Counted from the stretch's first letter, positions 1 through 13,024 are shown. The stretch: 64,000 nt of DNA from Heloderma charlesbogerti (GCA_026122225.1 JANEZZ010002887.1:186001-250000); one strand, 5' to 3'. The notes: generated from the sequence alone by a model not told the origin. Translations and numbers: made by a program.

Positions 1-504
1 GGGATAAAGCAGCAAGAATGCTATTCTGAATGCTTGAAACAGCACTGCTGCGAGATTTTGAATGGGGAAAAGAATCTACAGATTCTAAGTGGGTAAATGC
101 TTGTGAATGGGAAGTAGTGCTAAGTGGGAAGATGCTTGTGTCCAAAAAAGAGGGATTGGGGGTAGCGGTGGCCCCACCCTTTGACCAGGTCACTGCCAGG
201 TCACAGAAATAGGCATGCCCAGCATTTAATGCAGGGGGGTGAGGCATACCGCAGTGGAACCGCTCCAGAGCCACCTTAAAAGAAAACAACACACTAAAAA
301 ACTTTCTGAAAATGCACCTTTTCCAGAGGGAAGCTGCCTGTGGGGTGGCTGTGGATTGGTGACAGCACCATCTGTTGTGAACGACCCTGATGTGCTCCCC
401 CTCCTCATTAAATCGGCCGTGTAGATTGGGTCCTGGTTAGTCAGCAAGTTCACACTGGTGTGTATTTGAAGTTACAGTATATTTTTTTGCCCCTGTGGAA
501 AAAT
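1..504. other. No feature recognised
   Basis: Short open frames only; no motif, splice context or repeat was recognised. Confidence 0.4.
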
Positions 505-2010
505 ATTTATTCATTAATTCATTTCATTTCTATACCGCCCCATAGCTGATGCTCTCTTGGCAGTTTACAGAAGTTAAAACATTAAAATGCAATATAAAAA
601 GGTTAAAAGCCATTTACATAAAAGCACACAGACAATATACACAAACAACATGTAATTAAAAACAACTTTGAACTGTCACTCATAACTAAAAACACATCCA
701 GGACCGATTAAAACTCATCATATACTGCCAAATGCCTGGGGAAAGAGATAGGTCTTAACCTGGCACTGAAAAGATAATAATGTTGGTGCCAGGTGGACCT
801 CATTGGAGAGTCCATTCCACAGATGGGGGGGGGCATCACTGAGAAGGCCCTCTCCCTTGTTGCCACCTTCCAAGCTTCCCTCGGAAGAGGTACCCAGAGG
901 AGGACCTTAGATGCAGAGAATAGTGTATGGGTCAGTTCATTTCAGGAGAGGTGTGCCATCAGGTGTTGCAGTCCCAAGCTGTGTAAGGCTTTATAGGTTA
1001 AAACCAGCACCTTGAATTGAGCTCAGAAGCATGTAGGCAGCCAGTGCAAGCAGGTCAGAGTTGGTCTTATAGGTGCAGACCTTCTGGTCCCCGTTAGGAG
1101 TCTGGCTGCCGCATTTTGCACAAGCTGCAGCTTCTGAACTGTCTTCAAAGGCAGCCCCACATAGAGCGCATTGCAGTAATCTAACTTGGAGGTTACCATA
1201 GCATAAACAACTGAAGCCAGGTTATCTCTGTCCAGATAGGAGTGTAGCTGGGCCACCAACCGAAGTTGGCAGAAGGCACTCTGTGCCACTGAGGCCACCT
1301 GAGCCTCAAGTGACAAAGATGGTTCCAGGAGGACCCCCAAGCTACAGACCTGCTCCTTCAGGGGGAGTCCAACCCAATCCAGAACAGGTTGAACACCTCT
1401 ATCTGGTCAGCAGAACCACCCACCTACAGCAACCCAGTCTTGTCTGGATTGAGCTTCGGTTTATTAGCCCTCATCCAGTCTATTGTCGCACCTAGGCAGT
1501 GATTCAGCACATCCACAGCCTCACCTGAAGAAGATGAAAAGGAGAAATAGAGCTGTGTATCATCAGCATACTGATGACAACGCACTCCGGACGACTGCAC
1601 TCAACAGTTTCATGTAGAAGTTGAACGGCATGGGGGACAAAATGGACCCCTGTGGAACCCCCTATTGGAGAATTCACAGTGACGAGCAATGTTCCCAAGC
1701 ACCATCTTTGGGAGCCCACCCTCCAAGTAGGAGTGAAACCACTGCAATGCAGTGCCTCCCGCTCCCAGCTCAAACAGTCATCCCAGAAGGATACCATGGT
1801 CTATGGTATCGAAAGCTGCCGAGAGATCAAAGAGAATCAACAAGGTCACACTCCCCCTGTCTTTCTCCTGACACAGATTATTATACAGGGCGTCCAAGGC
1901 TGTTTCTGTGCCAAAACCAGGCCTGAACCCTGACTGAAATGGACCAGATTGATCATCGGTCTCATTCAAGAATGTCTGGAGCTTAAGCTGAACCTCATTT
2001 ATCTTTTTCT
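505..2010 (-). mobile_element. CR1/L2-type LINE fragment, 3' half
   Basis: Minus-strand pieces of a reverse transcriptase: [30 protein letters not shown] (1778-1969), then [17 protein letters not shown] and LVQNAAARLL (1023-1340). The 3' end, at the low coordinate, has the GGGCGGTATAGAAATGAAATGAATT tail typical of these LINEs (shown here joined over a short A/T-rich repeat). 5' truncated and broken by frameshifts; not functional. Confidence 0.85.
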
Positions 2011-2029
2011 TTTCTTTTTTTTTTTTTTT

Positions 2030-2520
2030 TACAATTCAACCAGTTTGGAAATATGATTTTGTAGCTCTTTGCAGTATGTTTGGGGTTTTCTGTCCTGAAT
2101 AATTTGGTGTCATCTGCAAACACTGCCACTTCACTGCTCACCCCTAACTCCAGATCATGTATGAAGAGATTAAATACCACCAGCCTCAGTACAGATCATT
2201 GGTGGACTTCACTTCTTACTTCCTTCTACTGTGAGAACGTCTAGCAAATAGCATCTATTTTCTGTTGCTTAATGAGTTACAAATCCATAACAGGGCCCAA
2301 CCTTTTATACCATGATTGTTGAGTTTATTCAGGAGCATTTCGTGAGGGAAGTATTTTTGTCAAAAGCAGAAGTCCAAGTATACAAGATCTATCAGATCAC
2401 CCCTATCCACATGCTTGTTGACATTTTCAAAGAACTCTAAAAGGTTGGTGAGGCAGGATAGCTAGTCAGCCATTTGCTTTAAGTATGAATTAATAGTTTC
2501 ATGTGAAAATTCCTATTAAC
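2030..2520 (-). mobile_element. Older CR1/L3-like LINE fragment
   Basis: Minus-strand reading FNLFIHDLELGVSSEVAVFADDTKLF resembles the reverse transcriptase FADD active-site region of CR1/L3-type elements. It is followed by degenerate homologous sequence (grtgtcatctgcaaa type) without open frame. It starts just after a T-rich tract that separates it from the neighbouring LINE. Confidence 0.6.
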
Positions 2521-3332
2521 GAATTATCTTTGTCAGGTAGCTTATCCTCATCAAATTAAAGTGCAATTCTATGCATGTCTACTCTGAAATAAGTTCTACT
2601 GCATTGAATAGAACTTACTCCCAGTTAAGGTCATGTAGGATAGCAACCTTAGGCTTTCCAAAAAGCTTTGGAGTTGCAGGGGGATCATACAGCGCCATTT
2701 TCAAAATTCCTTATCTCATGAAATATTGCACATAGAATAGTGACTATGCTGAGTTCCATGTTTTCAAGCTCAAAGAAGCCACTGGTTATGTTATCATACC
2801 TGTAAAATAGATTATAATTAATCACCAGACAAGAAATGATGTTTTATGTTTTCTTTCTGTCTTTCATACATGTATAAAAAAGGACACCGACGTTAAGTAA
2901 ATATTTACATCAACCATAAGAAATCAGTTATTCTAGGATCAAAACACCTTCAGTGTAAGAGAAGAGCTAAGGTGCTTACAAATTCATTCATCTAGCAAAA
3001 AGGTTTTATTTATACTCTGTAGGGCTCTGCTAAATGTTCATGATCCCAATTTTTGTATTAAAATTTCAACTATCAGGGGGTATATTTTAATGAAACAAAT
3101 CAATAGTTAAATCCTATCAGCCTTCCATATTTTCCCCCACCTGTCTTGTTCATGGAAAGTAGTTAAATAAGATCATGTGGGCAAATACAATCAATGACAT
3201 TTACAGGAGTGCACATTATAAGCACAGTGTCCTGTTTTAAACCTGGATGAAAATTAAGAAAAAAATGAGGGTTTTTTTGAAAAACTTTGGAAAGGCTGGT
3301 GGTTTTTCTGGTGGGAGTAAAAATGAGTTTGA

Positions 3333-3354
3333 ACACACACACACACACACACAC
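3333..3354. repeat. (AC)11 microsatellite
   Basis: Uninterrupted AC dinucleotide run. Confidence 0.95.
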
Positions 3355-3764
3355 CATAAGTACTTTTAGCTCAGCTCTAATTGTGATGCTATACACAGAA
3401 GTTGCTGAAAGCAAACCGTGGCACATTCTAGAGGGCAGCTGGATGGTAAAAACACTTAGCGAGTCATTCAAAATGAGAGACAACATTACGAAGCAGCAAC
3501 AAGTGCAGGCAAATATTCAAAGGTAACACTGAAAAGTCTTTTCCTTTTTGTTCCCCTGATATATTACCTTTTCACAACAAGCCCGGTTCTGAAAGGAAGA
3601 ATTTGGCCAGATGCAAGCTTTCCAATTAAGCTAACTGCAGAAGGGAACATTCTAATTGGATTCAGGTAGCTGCAAACAATTCTCCTTGGCAAGGGTGCAC
3701 AACTCTTAGCTGCTAGGACAAAAGTCCCCCAAGAAGTTCACAGATGTGTTTGCATAACATGTTG

Positions 3765-3883
3765 CTCAAGAGACCAACCAGTAGCTATGAATTCAGTGGG
3801 AACAGAACTAGATTGGTAAAGATTGGCTCAAGAGACCAACCAGTAGCTATTAATTCAGTGGGAACAGAACTAGATTGGTAAAG
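3765..3883. repeat. 62-bp tandem duplication
   Basis: CTCAAGAGACCAACCAGTAG... occurs at 3765-3821 and again at 3827-3883 with a single visible difference (CTATGAATT versus CTATTAATT). The period is 62 bases. A recent local duplication. Confidence 0.9.
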
Positions 3884-5109
3884 AGCTGTATGCAGTGCTA
3901 AATGTAATTTGCAAAAAGGGCAAGGAACTATGAACAGAAACGACACTTAACCCAATGGACTCGAAAGACAGAAAGATAGACAGAAAGAGAAAACTCTCAT
4001 GATAGGCTCTGGGGATCTACCACAGACTTTAATAATTAATTTCCAGAGGATAGCCGTATTAGTCTATTGCATCAAAACAAGATTTAGTAATGAAAAGGGA
4101 GTTCCAAATTCCTTCACAGGTGGGACAAGTCTGATCTTCACATTTGGAAGTAGGATGTTCAGATGTCTATTTCTGGAATTGTATGTATTAAATAAACATT
4201 AGAGAGAGAACAATGTACAATGTCAGAGCTAGTAGGATTTGGTCACTTTCAGGCACAGTGAAATCTGAACTGGATGTAAGTAACTTCTGACTGTAATGAA
4301 TTGGATGAGATATGGTTGATGACAATGGGCTTCTCTATATGAACCTAAAATCCTGCAACTTTAGCAGGGCTTCTGCTTCTGAATTCCTTGTGGGATTATG
4401 ATCAGTGCCTTTCCACATTATTTTCTCCCCCTTTTTTTTCTTTCTGGGCAATTTTTAAATGTTTCATTATAAAGCCACTAGATGGCACTGCGATATTGCT
4501 GCAATAAAGTGCCATTTCATCAGTACACCATAGATTTACCGCGGTTCATGGCGGGAGGGGGGGGAAATGCCAGACTTTCATCATCATGGGGAAGAAAAAC
4601 GCAATAAAGGATGCAAAGAGCAGGAGGTGGCCTGGAGAAGGAGGATGTGGTGTATAGGACTTGCGAACTTCTGTGAGTGATCAATCATGAGCACACAATA
4701 AATTCCTTGTGTAGAGATGGCCATACGGTTGGATCCAGTTTCTTTTCTGCTGGTGGGAGCATTCCCTGAGCAGAATTCCACTCAGAATGCTCCTGCTTGC
4801 AGAAAGGAGAGGAGGCAATATTTGCCGATTCTCCCCTCCCTCTGCAGCGTTCAGCACCATCTATCTCCCTCACCATTCCAGAGGGTCCCCCAATCCTCTG
4901 GAGTGGATTTTCAGTGGGGATAGGAGACTGTAGGGGGAGAGGGGGAATCAGTGAAGATCACTGCCTCCTTCATTCCACCTGTGGGATACCTTCACTAAAT
5001 CAAAAGCCTCCCATAGGTGGAAGAAGCCCTTCCGTCTTCAGAAGGCAGATTTTGGATCCAACCCACAGTATTTCATGTCTGCATTTACTGTGCTATTTGC
5101 TGATGTGCA

Positions 5110-7695
5110 GTCTCTGATGTGCGTGTGCAGTCCCCTAACTTATTGGTATTGGGGGACTTCAATGTACATTCAGAGGCCATCCTCATGGGGGCACCTCAGG
5201 ACTTCATGGAGACCATGGCCTCCTGGGAGCTGCACCATATTCTAACTGGGCCCATCCATGTAGCCGGTCATGCACTAGACCTTGTGTTTGTTTCTGGAGA
5301 AGTGGGGAGTGATCTGGAAGTCGGGGGTATATCCACCACCCTCTTGTCATGGTCAGATCACTGTCTGGTGACGTTGGACTTCTCGGTTCCACAACCCCTC
5401 CGCAGCGGTGGAGGACCCATTAAAATGGTCCGCCCCAGGCGTCTTATGGACCCGAATGGATTCCTGAATGCGCTTGGGGATTCTCTGGAGCACGCCAACG
5501 GCCACTCGGTCGAGACCCTGGTGGGCGGCTGGAATGCTGCAATCACTGGGGCATTAGATCGGGTGGCCCCGAAACGCCCTCTCCCCCTGAACAGGGCTCG
5601 GACTGCACCATAGTTCAATCCACAGTTACGAGCTCTGAAACAGGAGGTGAGATGGCTAGAGCGCCGGTGGCGGACGTCTCGCTCCAAAGACGATCAGACA
5701 TGGGCTAGAGCTGTATTTTCAGCCTGTCACGTGGTGGTGAAGGCAGCAAAAAAGGAATATTATGCTGCCTGTATCGCGTCCGCAGAGTGCTGTCCCATGA
5801 GGCTGTCCCGAGTGGTCCGGAGCCTGGTCGGTCCAGTGGCTCCGGAACCGCTGGAGCATTCTAAGGCCTCCTGTGAGGCCTTGGCAAGGCACTTTGCGGA
5901 TAAAATTGATCGGATTAGGAGCGTTATTCCGTGTGCTGTGGATACAGTTAGTGAGCAAGAGGCAGTCTGTGGCAAACTGGTTTTGTGGGATCAGTTCCAG
6001 CTTCTTCCTTCTGATGAAGTGGACAAGGTGCTTTCATCTGTAGGGCCGACCACCTGCTTACTTGATTCTTGCCCATCTTGGCTCATTATGGGCTGCAGAG
6101 AGAGACTGGGTGAGGGAATCAGGGCAGTGGTGAATGCCTCCCTCGAGGAGGGAGTGATGCCATCAGCCCTCAAGGAGGCAGTGATAAGACCACTTTTAAA
6201 GAAGCCCTCCTTGGATCCCCAAGTTCTGAACAACTTTCGCCCAGTCTCGAATCTGCCATTTTTGGGCAAGGTGATTGAGCAGGTGGTGGCGATGCAGTTG
6301 AGGGCACACTTGGAAGAAACCGATTATCTAGATCCATTTCAGTCGGGCTTCAGGCCTGAGCATGGGACAGAAACGGCCTTGGTCACCTTGGTGGATGATA
6401 TGAGGAGAGCTCTGGATAGGGGTGAATGCTCCTTCCTTGTTCTCCTCGACCTCTCAGCAGCTTTTGATACTGTTGACCACAGTATCCTCCTGGACCGCTT
6501 GGAGGGGTTGGGCATTGGAGACACCGTATTGCAGTGGTTCCGGTCCTTCCTCTCCAGCAGGTACCAGAGGGTAGCACTGGGAGAGTAGGTTTCGGATCCA
6601 TGGCCGCTCACTTGTGGGGTGCCACATGGTTCCATCCTCTCCCCGATGCTATTTAACATCTATGTGAAGCCGCTGGGGGCTATCATTAGGAGGTTTGGGG
6701 TGCGGTGTTGTCAATATGCAGCTGACACGCAGCTCTACCTCTCGTTCAAATCTTCACTAAGGTTGGCCATAGAATACTTGTCCAAATGTCTGGAGATGGT
6801 GAGTGGCTGGATGGGGAGGAATAGGCTGAAGCTGAACCCTGACAAGACCGAGGTACTTTTGGGGGGAGACAAGAGGAGGTTGGGGGATGTTGACCTGGTG
6901 TTGAATGGGGTACGGCTACCCTTGAAAGACCAGGTCCGCAGCCTGGGGGTCATTTTAGACTCCCAGCTGTCCATGGAGGCTCAGGTGTCAGCTGTGCGCT
7001 GGACAGCGCTGTACCAACTCCATCTGATACGGCGGCTGCGCCCCTTCCTTCCCGACCATCTGCTCCCATTGGTAGTACATGTCCTGGTCTCCTCTCATTT
7101 ACATACACTACTGTAATGCGCTCTACGTGGGGTTACCCTTGAAGACAGTTCAGAAGCTGCAGCTGGGAGAGAACGCCATGGCTCGCCTGATTAAAGGCAG
7201 CCATCGGCGAGATCACATCACTCCAGTGCTGAAGGAGTTGCACTGGTTACCAGTTATTTTCCGGGCCAAATTCAAGGTGTTGGTTTTGACCTTTAAAACT
7301 CTATATGGTTCTGGCCCAGCCTACCTCAAGGAGTGCCTACAGCAACACCAGACAGGCCGCTTAACAAGATCAGCCTCAGATGGCCTTCTCTCTGTCCCAT
7401 CAGCCAGGACAGCTAGGCTGGTGAGGATGAGGGAGAGGGCCTTCTCTGTGGTGGCCCCCACTCTGTAGAACTCCCTCCCTAGGGAACTCCGCCATGCCCC
7501 CTCTTAAATGAGCTTCCGCTGTGCATTAAAAACGTGGTTGTTCAGGCAGGCATTCGGGGTGGGTTAGGGTATTTTTTATGACGTTTTTAATGTAAAATTT
7601 TATTGTTTTAACTGTTTTGTTGTACATCGCCCAGAGTGGCTGGGTGACCAGCCAGATGGGCAATTAATTAATTTAATTAATTAAATAAATAAATT
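5110..7695 (+). mobile_element. CR1/L2-type LINE, endonuclease plus reverse transcriptase, inactivated
   Basis: One plus-strand frame runs from the C-terminal endonuclease (NLLVLGDFNVH, ALDLVFVSGE, SWSDHCLVTLDF at 5119-5610) into the reverse transcriptase ([74 protein letters not shown]). It breaks at a TAG at 5611 (a tryptophan in the sister copy), a TAG at 6586, and a frameshift near 7100 before [19 protein letters not shown]. The active-site YADD reads YAAD, so a catalytic aspartate is lost. The 3' tail is GGGCAATTAATTAATTT-like. 5' truncated: the N-terminal endonuclease and any ORF1 are absent. Confidence 0.9.
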
Positions 7696-9103
7696 TGCTG
7701 CATGGTTTGAAGCTGGCTTCCAACAAATATTTAAACCACTGCCTGAAGGATGAATTTCTTGATGACACAGTGAGAGCAAACTATACAAGTGAGCCTTCCG
7801 AGGTGGTCAGTAGGAACCTACTTATTCTACACGAGTCTCTTTGGAGATTGTTGCTCAAACTGTGGAGTGATGGGTACTGTTTCCTGCTTCATCTCTGAAA
7901 GTACATTTACACACTCTCTTTTCTTTCAGATTTATTACAGGAATTGCCACTAGACTTCTTTCGTACGTTTTCTGTGGCAATTCAGTGTTAAAATACAGTC
8001 TGAGCATTTGAGAAGACACTCTGCTATTTCGAAGCACCCCAGCACATATTATTGTTATATCTTGTATCTACCCAGACATGTGGACTGCAGAAAAAAAGAG
8101 AGGCTGTGACTGTCAGGGTTGAAAATCTCCACCTTCTGGGCTGATTGTCTTGTGGCAATTCTAGCTGGCACAAGTTTTACCGTGGATAAAAACTACAAGC
8201 TGATGAGTTACAGGTTGCCCGTCCAACAGAAGATGAAGAAAGGAGTGTTCCTATGATCTGTTTTTGAGACTGCTGTAGTGCTTCTGCCATTGAACATTTC
8301 TGACCCCAGTCACTGCGCTGTCTTCGCCTCATTTCTGCCTCCTAGGAGGTCTCAGCTCCGATATCCTGTCTTCATCTCTGCTCCTAATATTCCTTCTGGC
8401 TCCAGCTCCTGCCATTTCATCTGGTTATAATATCTCTATGCTAGCCCTCCCATGCAGTCCTCATCTCTCATGCTCCTAACCTACCTCTGGCCACCTGACT
8501 TTACGAATTACAAGTGGGTGTGACAACAAAATGATGCAGTGTGGAGTGTTCCAGTTTAGGGCGCCAACCAGCCAGCCAGCTGCACCCACTTCCAGGGTTG
8601 GGCAGAAGGCAGATCCCTAGATGTTTTGGACTTCAACTTCCAGAAGCCCGTGCCAGAATGGCCAATAGTCGGGAATACCGGGAAATCTCCGAAACATCTG
8701 GAGATCTACTTTCTGCCCACCCTTGTGATCCTCTATTTCATTCTCCCAGTTTTTAATCCCCCCCCCTTAGTTTTTGATCACTAAGCATGCTCTTCTTCAT
8801 TTGGCTGTTTTTCTGGTGCTAAAACAGACAAGCAGACACTGCACAAGTGCCAGAAGTTCAGGGTACATAAGTCCTTTTGTACACTTTTTGTGTGTGATGA
8901 TGACATACTTTATCAGAAGCATGAGAGTATGCTGTTTTACACACTGATGGGTTACTGATTATACAACAGTAGAAATGGCACGAAAGAAGTATTTTTATTA
9001 AAATGATTCAAGAGCATAATAGGGCTCCTTGTGTTGGGAGGTCTTGCTATTTTAAAAAAGGGAGCATTATTTCAGTTTTTAATCTTTTATTATATCTCTC
9101 ATA

Positions 9104-9194
9104 GTGCAATCCTATACATGCCTACTTAAAATTAAGTCCCATTGAGTTTAGTGGGACTCCCTCCCAGGTAGGTGCTGATAGAATTGCAGCCTTA
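9104..9194. repeat. Short palindromic MITE-like repeat
   Basis: Starts GTGCAATCCTATACATGCC and ends with the inverted form GATAGAATTGCAGCC, with CCCATTGAGTTTAGTGGGA at the centre. Similar units occur near 2560, 20158, 40829 and 49465. Confidence 0.6.
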
Positions 9195-9203
9195 ACCTAC
9201 TAA

Positions 9204-9607
9204 GGGTGCAATTCTATGTCCCCTAGACAGCATCTGGGGGACATAGGATATTTTGGTTTCTGAGAGCTGAGGTTGAAACCAAGCTCAGAAACTGCACTCC
9301 CCACCCCCACCCCCTCGTACCTGGCATAGTTCTGTCTGCACCAGCTACGTCTCTGTGCTCGCAAACAGAGCACAGAGAAGGCGAAGGGGGGGGGGTTGGT
9401 AACCAGCGGTGGGGAAGGGAGGAGACCACAGAAGCTGCTTTATATAGCTTCCTATGCGCATCCCAGCCACCTTCCCTCCCCCTCCTTGAGGCCACGCCTA
9501 GATGGGAGAAATCACCTGTCTAGGGAAAATGCAGGGTGGCCAGAGCACAGAGGTAAGAATCACCTCCAACTTCGGAGGCTGCTGACTATCAAGACAGGAT
9601 TGCACCC
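9204..9607. mobile_element. ~400-bp inverted-repeat DNA element (GGGTGCAATYCTAT family)
   Basis: Begins GGGTGCAATTCTATG and ends CAGGATTGCACCC, an 11-base terminal inverted repeat with one mismatch. An inner motif CCCCTAGACAGCATCTGGGGGACATAGGAT recurs in related copies near 18088, 44592 and 59463. No open frame supports a transposase; non-autonomous. Confidence 0.6.
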
Positions 9608-9819
9608 AAACATTGCCAACTGAAGTCCAAGCTGCCTGGTATTTTATTCCAGTGTTAGTTTTGCTTCTGCTACATGTTATTATTAGTTCAATCTCACCCT
9701 AAAGGTCAATCGTTTACCACTTTTCTTTTTTAATGCAAGAGTCATATTGTACATTGTTGAATCTTGACTATGGAATTTAAGTTCTACATAGATGTTCATA
9801 ATGTAAGAGTTCCATTAAA

Positions 9820-9960
9820 CAGGATTATTTATTATATCATTTATATCCCACACTTTCAGCAGGAAATACTCCCAGGGAAGCTAGTACAATGCATTACAAT
9901 TGATTTAACAATAAAAAGAAGGAAAACAATCAAATAAAATGATGAAAAGAATAAAACTTA
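9820..9960 (-). mobile_element. LINE 3'-end fragment
   Basis: ATTTATTATATCATTTATATCCCAC followed by A-rich sequence looks like the reversed 3' tail of the CR1/L2-type LINEs seen elsewhere in the window. No coding part. Confidence 0.4.
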
Positions 9961-10033
9961 TATATAGCTCTTAACACAGACCTGCATCAGGAGTTCTTCT
10001 AGGCCAAGGGAAGACAGAATGGATAGGGGGCAG

Positions 10034-10035
<2 letters not shown>

Positions 10036-10069
<34 letters not shown>
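10036..10069. repeat. (GT)17 microsatellite
   Basis: Uninterrupted GT run. Confidence 0.95.
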
Positions 10070-10071
<2 letters not shown>

Positions 10072-10848
10072 GGCAGGAAATAGTCTGGACTGGAGGCTGG
10101 GTCGGTCGTACTTGTGGCTAGAACACTGTTAATTCACTGTGCCTGGATGCAACGCAGGTACTTTAATATTTTTAAGAAATGCTTCCAGAAAATAAGATTG
10201 AGGTCTCCAAGCAGAATCCCCCTCTCAACAACAATCCAAACCATTAATTAACTTATACCCCATTCTCTGTCTAAAAACCTGTGTGTGGCTTACATCATAA
10301 AACTGTAAAAATAGAACAATCCATAGAAATTGTAATAATCTAAATACTCAATTTTTAAAGGAATTGTAGGATATATAGGTTTTAATCAATAGATAGTCTA
10401 AAAGTCATGAACCTCAGCATGAAAGCCAGCGACATAACCATAAAGTAGGGGTGGACAACCTGCAGCCCTCAGCCTAATTTCTGATGGGATTATTTAGGAA
10501 TGATGCCTCCTGTTAGAAAGGCAATTAGCAGAGTAAAAAACCAAAGGCAAAACAGAATGAACATTTACCAGTCCCACATGCATAAAGGCTATCTTAGAAC
10601 AATAAAGGAGACCACACCCTTCATTGGTGAAGAAAACAGTTTTACTCACAAATGTTCTTGCATATACAATGCACGTACAGTGTAGACTTTCAAAAGAGTT
10701 TGTTCGGTCCATTTTGTGTTCCATTGCACCTGTAGAAACGAGAGAGCAAACACATGTGTTCCCAGCAAAAGAGATGGGGAGGGGAGGGGAGGAGCAGAAC
10801 GAAGAAAGCACAGGAAACCACGTTGTGGGCTACAGAGAGCCTAAGGCT

Positions 10849-11054
10849 TGTTGTTGTTCAGTGGTTAAGTCGTGTCCAACTCTTTGTGACCCCATAGACC
10901 ATAGCATGCCAGGCCTACCTGTCCTCCGCTCTTTCCCAGAGTGTGCTCAAGTTCATATTCATTGCATCGGCGACGCTATCTAGCCATCTCATCCTCTGCC
11001 GTCCCCTTCTTTTGCCTTCAATCTTTCCCAGCATCAGGGTCTTTTCCAGTGAGT
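10849..11054 (-). mobile_element. BovB (RTE) LINE 3' fragment
   Basis: The minus strand encodes the C-terminal end of the BovB reverse transcriptase protein. The plus strand reads TTGTTGTTCAGTGGTTAAGTCGTGTCC, the reversed BovB 3' end. Flanked by perfect 12-bp target-site duplications GAGCCTAAGGCT at 10837-10848 and 11055-11066. About 206 bp, strongly 5' truncated. A sister copy lies at 40995-41202. Confidence 0.9.
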
Positions 11055-11099
11055 GAGCCTAAGGCTAGCTGTGGTCAAAATTCCCATGAACTAACTTGC

Positions 11100-11420
11100 A
11101 ACATTCTCAGGAACTTCAAAAGCCCTCTGCATGCAATCCGTTTAGACCTCTTGTTGCACAAATTATGCTTAAGTTTGTTCCCTCTATGAGGGGTATACAA
11201 ATATATCCCCTTAGAGACACACAGAACTCTGAGATTCTCAGTCCAATGCAGTTTTATTTGGCAGGAGACAAACAGCGCTGTTCGAGTGGATTCTCGTGGC
11301 TAACGCCACAAAGGAGAACCACACCCTAGATGTTTTTGGTACAGCTTATATACATTTAGTATAATTACCTTATTAGCTATGTGGGGTGGGCCACGTAATA
11401 TTCATGAACTTCATTAAGCA
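11100..11420 (-). mobile_element. Possible solo LTR remnant
   Basis: On the minus strand a TATATAAG box (11345-11352) is followed about 90 bases on by AATAAA (11254-11259), then a stretch resembling R/U5. This order is typical of a retroviral or other LTR. No gag, pol or env reading frame is seen next to it and the ends are not defined. Confidence 0.35.
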
Positions 11421-13024
11421 TGCATAGTTGACATGTCTCTACGGCTGACCTGTCCTTGCAAGCTAGGCAGGAAGCGATCTAGCTGGAACTGGTTCTAACC
11501 AGCTGCAGGAGAGGCGGCTACTGGGGAGGGGGGGTTCCTCTGGCTATACCTGATATGAAACAGATCGTTGCTGTTGGTGTCAACAAGGCAGTTGATAAGA
11601 CTATCTTTCTCAGGGACTTTCCACTGTAGGAGGCTGCCTCAGATGGCTGCCAATACTTTCAGATGGTGTCTCTTTGGTTCTATCACTCTGGCAAGAGCTG
11701 TGTGTCCCTTCCCTGGCATCCCTTGCTGCTTGGGAAGGAAGAGGGAGAGAGAGAAAAGGGGGTGGCAGAAAGAGAAAAGGGGTAACTTTATGCACTTATG
11801 GCTTCAGTTGCACAGCACTGACATGTGGCCCCCGGGACATTGCCAAAGAGGAACGTGGCTCTCAACAGGAAAAGGGTTGCCTACCCCCCCATAAAGAATG
11901 AAGACTCTCCCCCCATCAAATCCAGCAATCTATTTGTTCAGTACACTCAGTTTCCTCTCCTGCTTGTTACACAAAACATGTCCCTTATCTGCTATGCCTG
12001 GCTCATATTCCTTTTCACACTGGGTTTGTATCTCGCTCCTAAATGCCAAATTAGACATGGTATTCAATCATGTGTAGCTTGTTCTTAATGGCTTTTGTTT
12101 TACAAAATGCAGCCAGAGAGGCTGCGAGTGCAAAAGAAAGCAAAAACGGAGTGAAGGAGGTGGCTGGGGGGGCAGGGACAGATCTTTTTCTCTTGCCTCT
12201 CGTGCCATTTTCCCACTTAAGATCACTCCAAATCATCACCTGCCTTCTGCCCACAAGGAAGAAGATACAGGAACCTGTACCGCTTCCCTTGAGGGTTGAG
12301 AAGCGTGTGTCCGTGGGAAGGGAGAAGGCAGGAAGTGAAAAGGGTTAACAACCCTCTTTCATTTACAGCTTCCAAGGCTGCATTTTGTCAAACAAAAGTA
12401 AAATGGTAGGGCTGAACTAGAGCTGTCATGTATAGCTTGCCCCAGAGGCATCCAATCGTCCTGAACATCTTGTGTTGTCCTCCGCTTCAGAAGTTGAGAC
12501 TGACAATGAGTTAGAACAACAAACAATAGAACAGCAAAGTTTATTTACATGGATCTCAGGACAGGAACTTTTCATTCCCTTGGCATGCTTAGCAGAGCCA
12601 GCTCCCCAGGAAAGGGCCTCCTAGGTCATCACTGTTTCTCTTAAAGGGGCCAACAAGCCACATAGCAGATATCTGGCAACACTTCAAATAGATTACACAT
12701 CTTAGAACACCTCCGTGTTATACCACAGCATTTCTGCGTACTGTGAATCAGCTTCAGTCATAATGGCATCGCTTCCACGTCCCACCCCAATCTTCGAGAA
12801 CACCAGCAAGAGGATTTGCAGCAGAACTAGGCCCTACACACAGGCAGTCTGTGGTACACACACTGCCTTGGAGTAAGATATTAGGTATTTTTACATTAAG
12901 CAGACGTTTTCGTTTGTGGGAATTATTCATAGGATTGCTGCCATGCTTTGACATTGCAATGCGGATGCACAGTAGCCATTTCTTGACTGTGAATGGTCCA
13001 GTTCAAAACTGGGTGTTTCTATCA

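Larger units (their letters stand above)
2525..5105. other. Gene-free stretch with minor repeats
   Basis: Apart from the AC run and the 62-bp duplication, it holds a short palindromic repeat near 2560-2655 (AGTGCAATTCTATGCATG...). A worn relative of the intronic inverted-repeat family lies at about 4335-4440 (CCTAAAATCCTGCA...CAGGGCTTCTGCTTCTG). No exon-like sequence was recognised. Confidence 0.5.
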
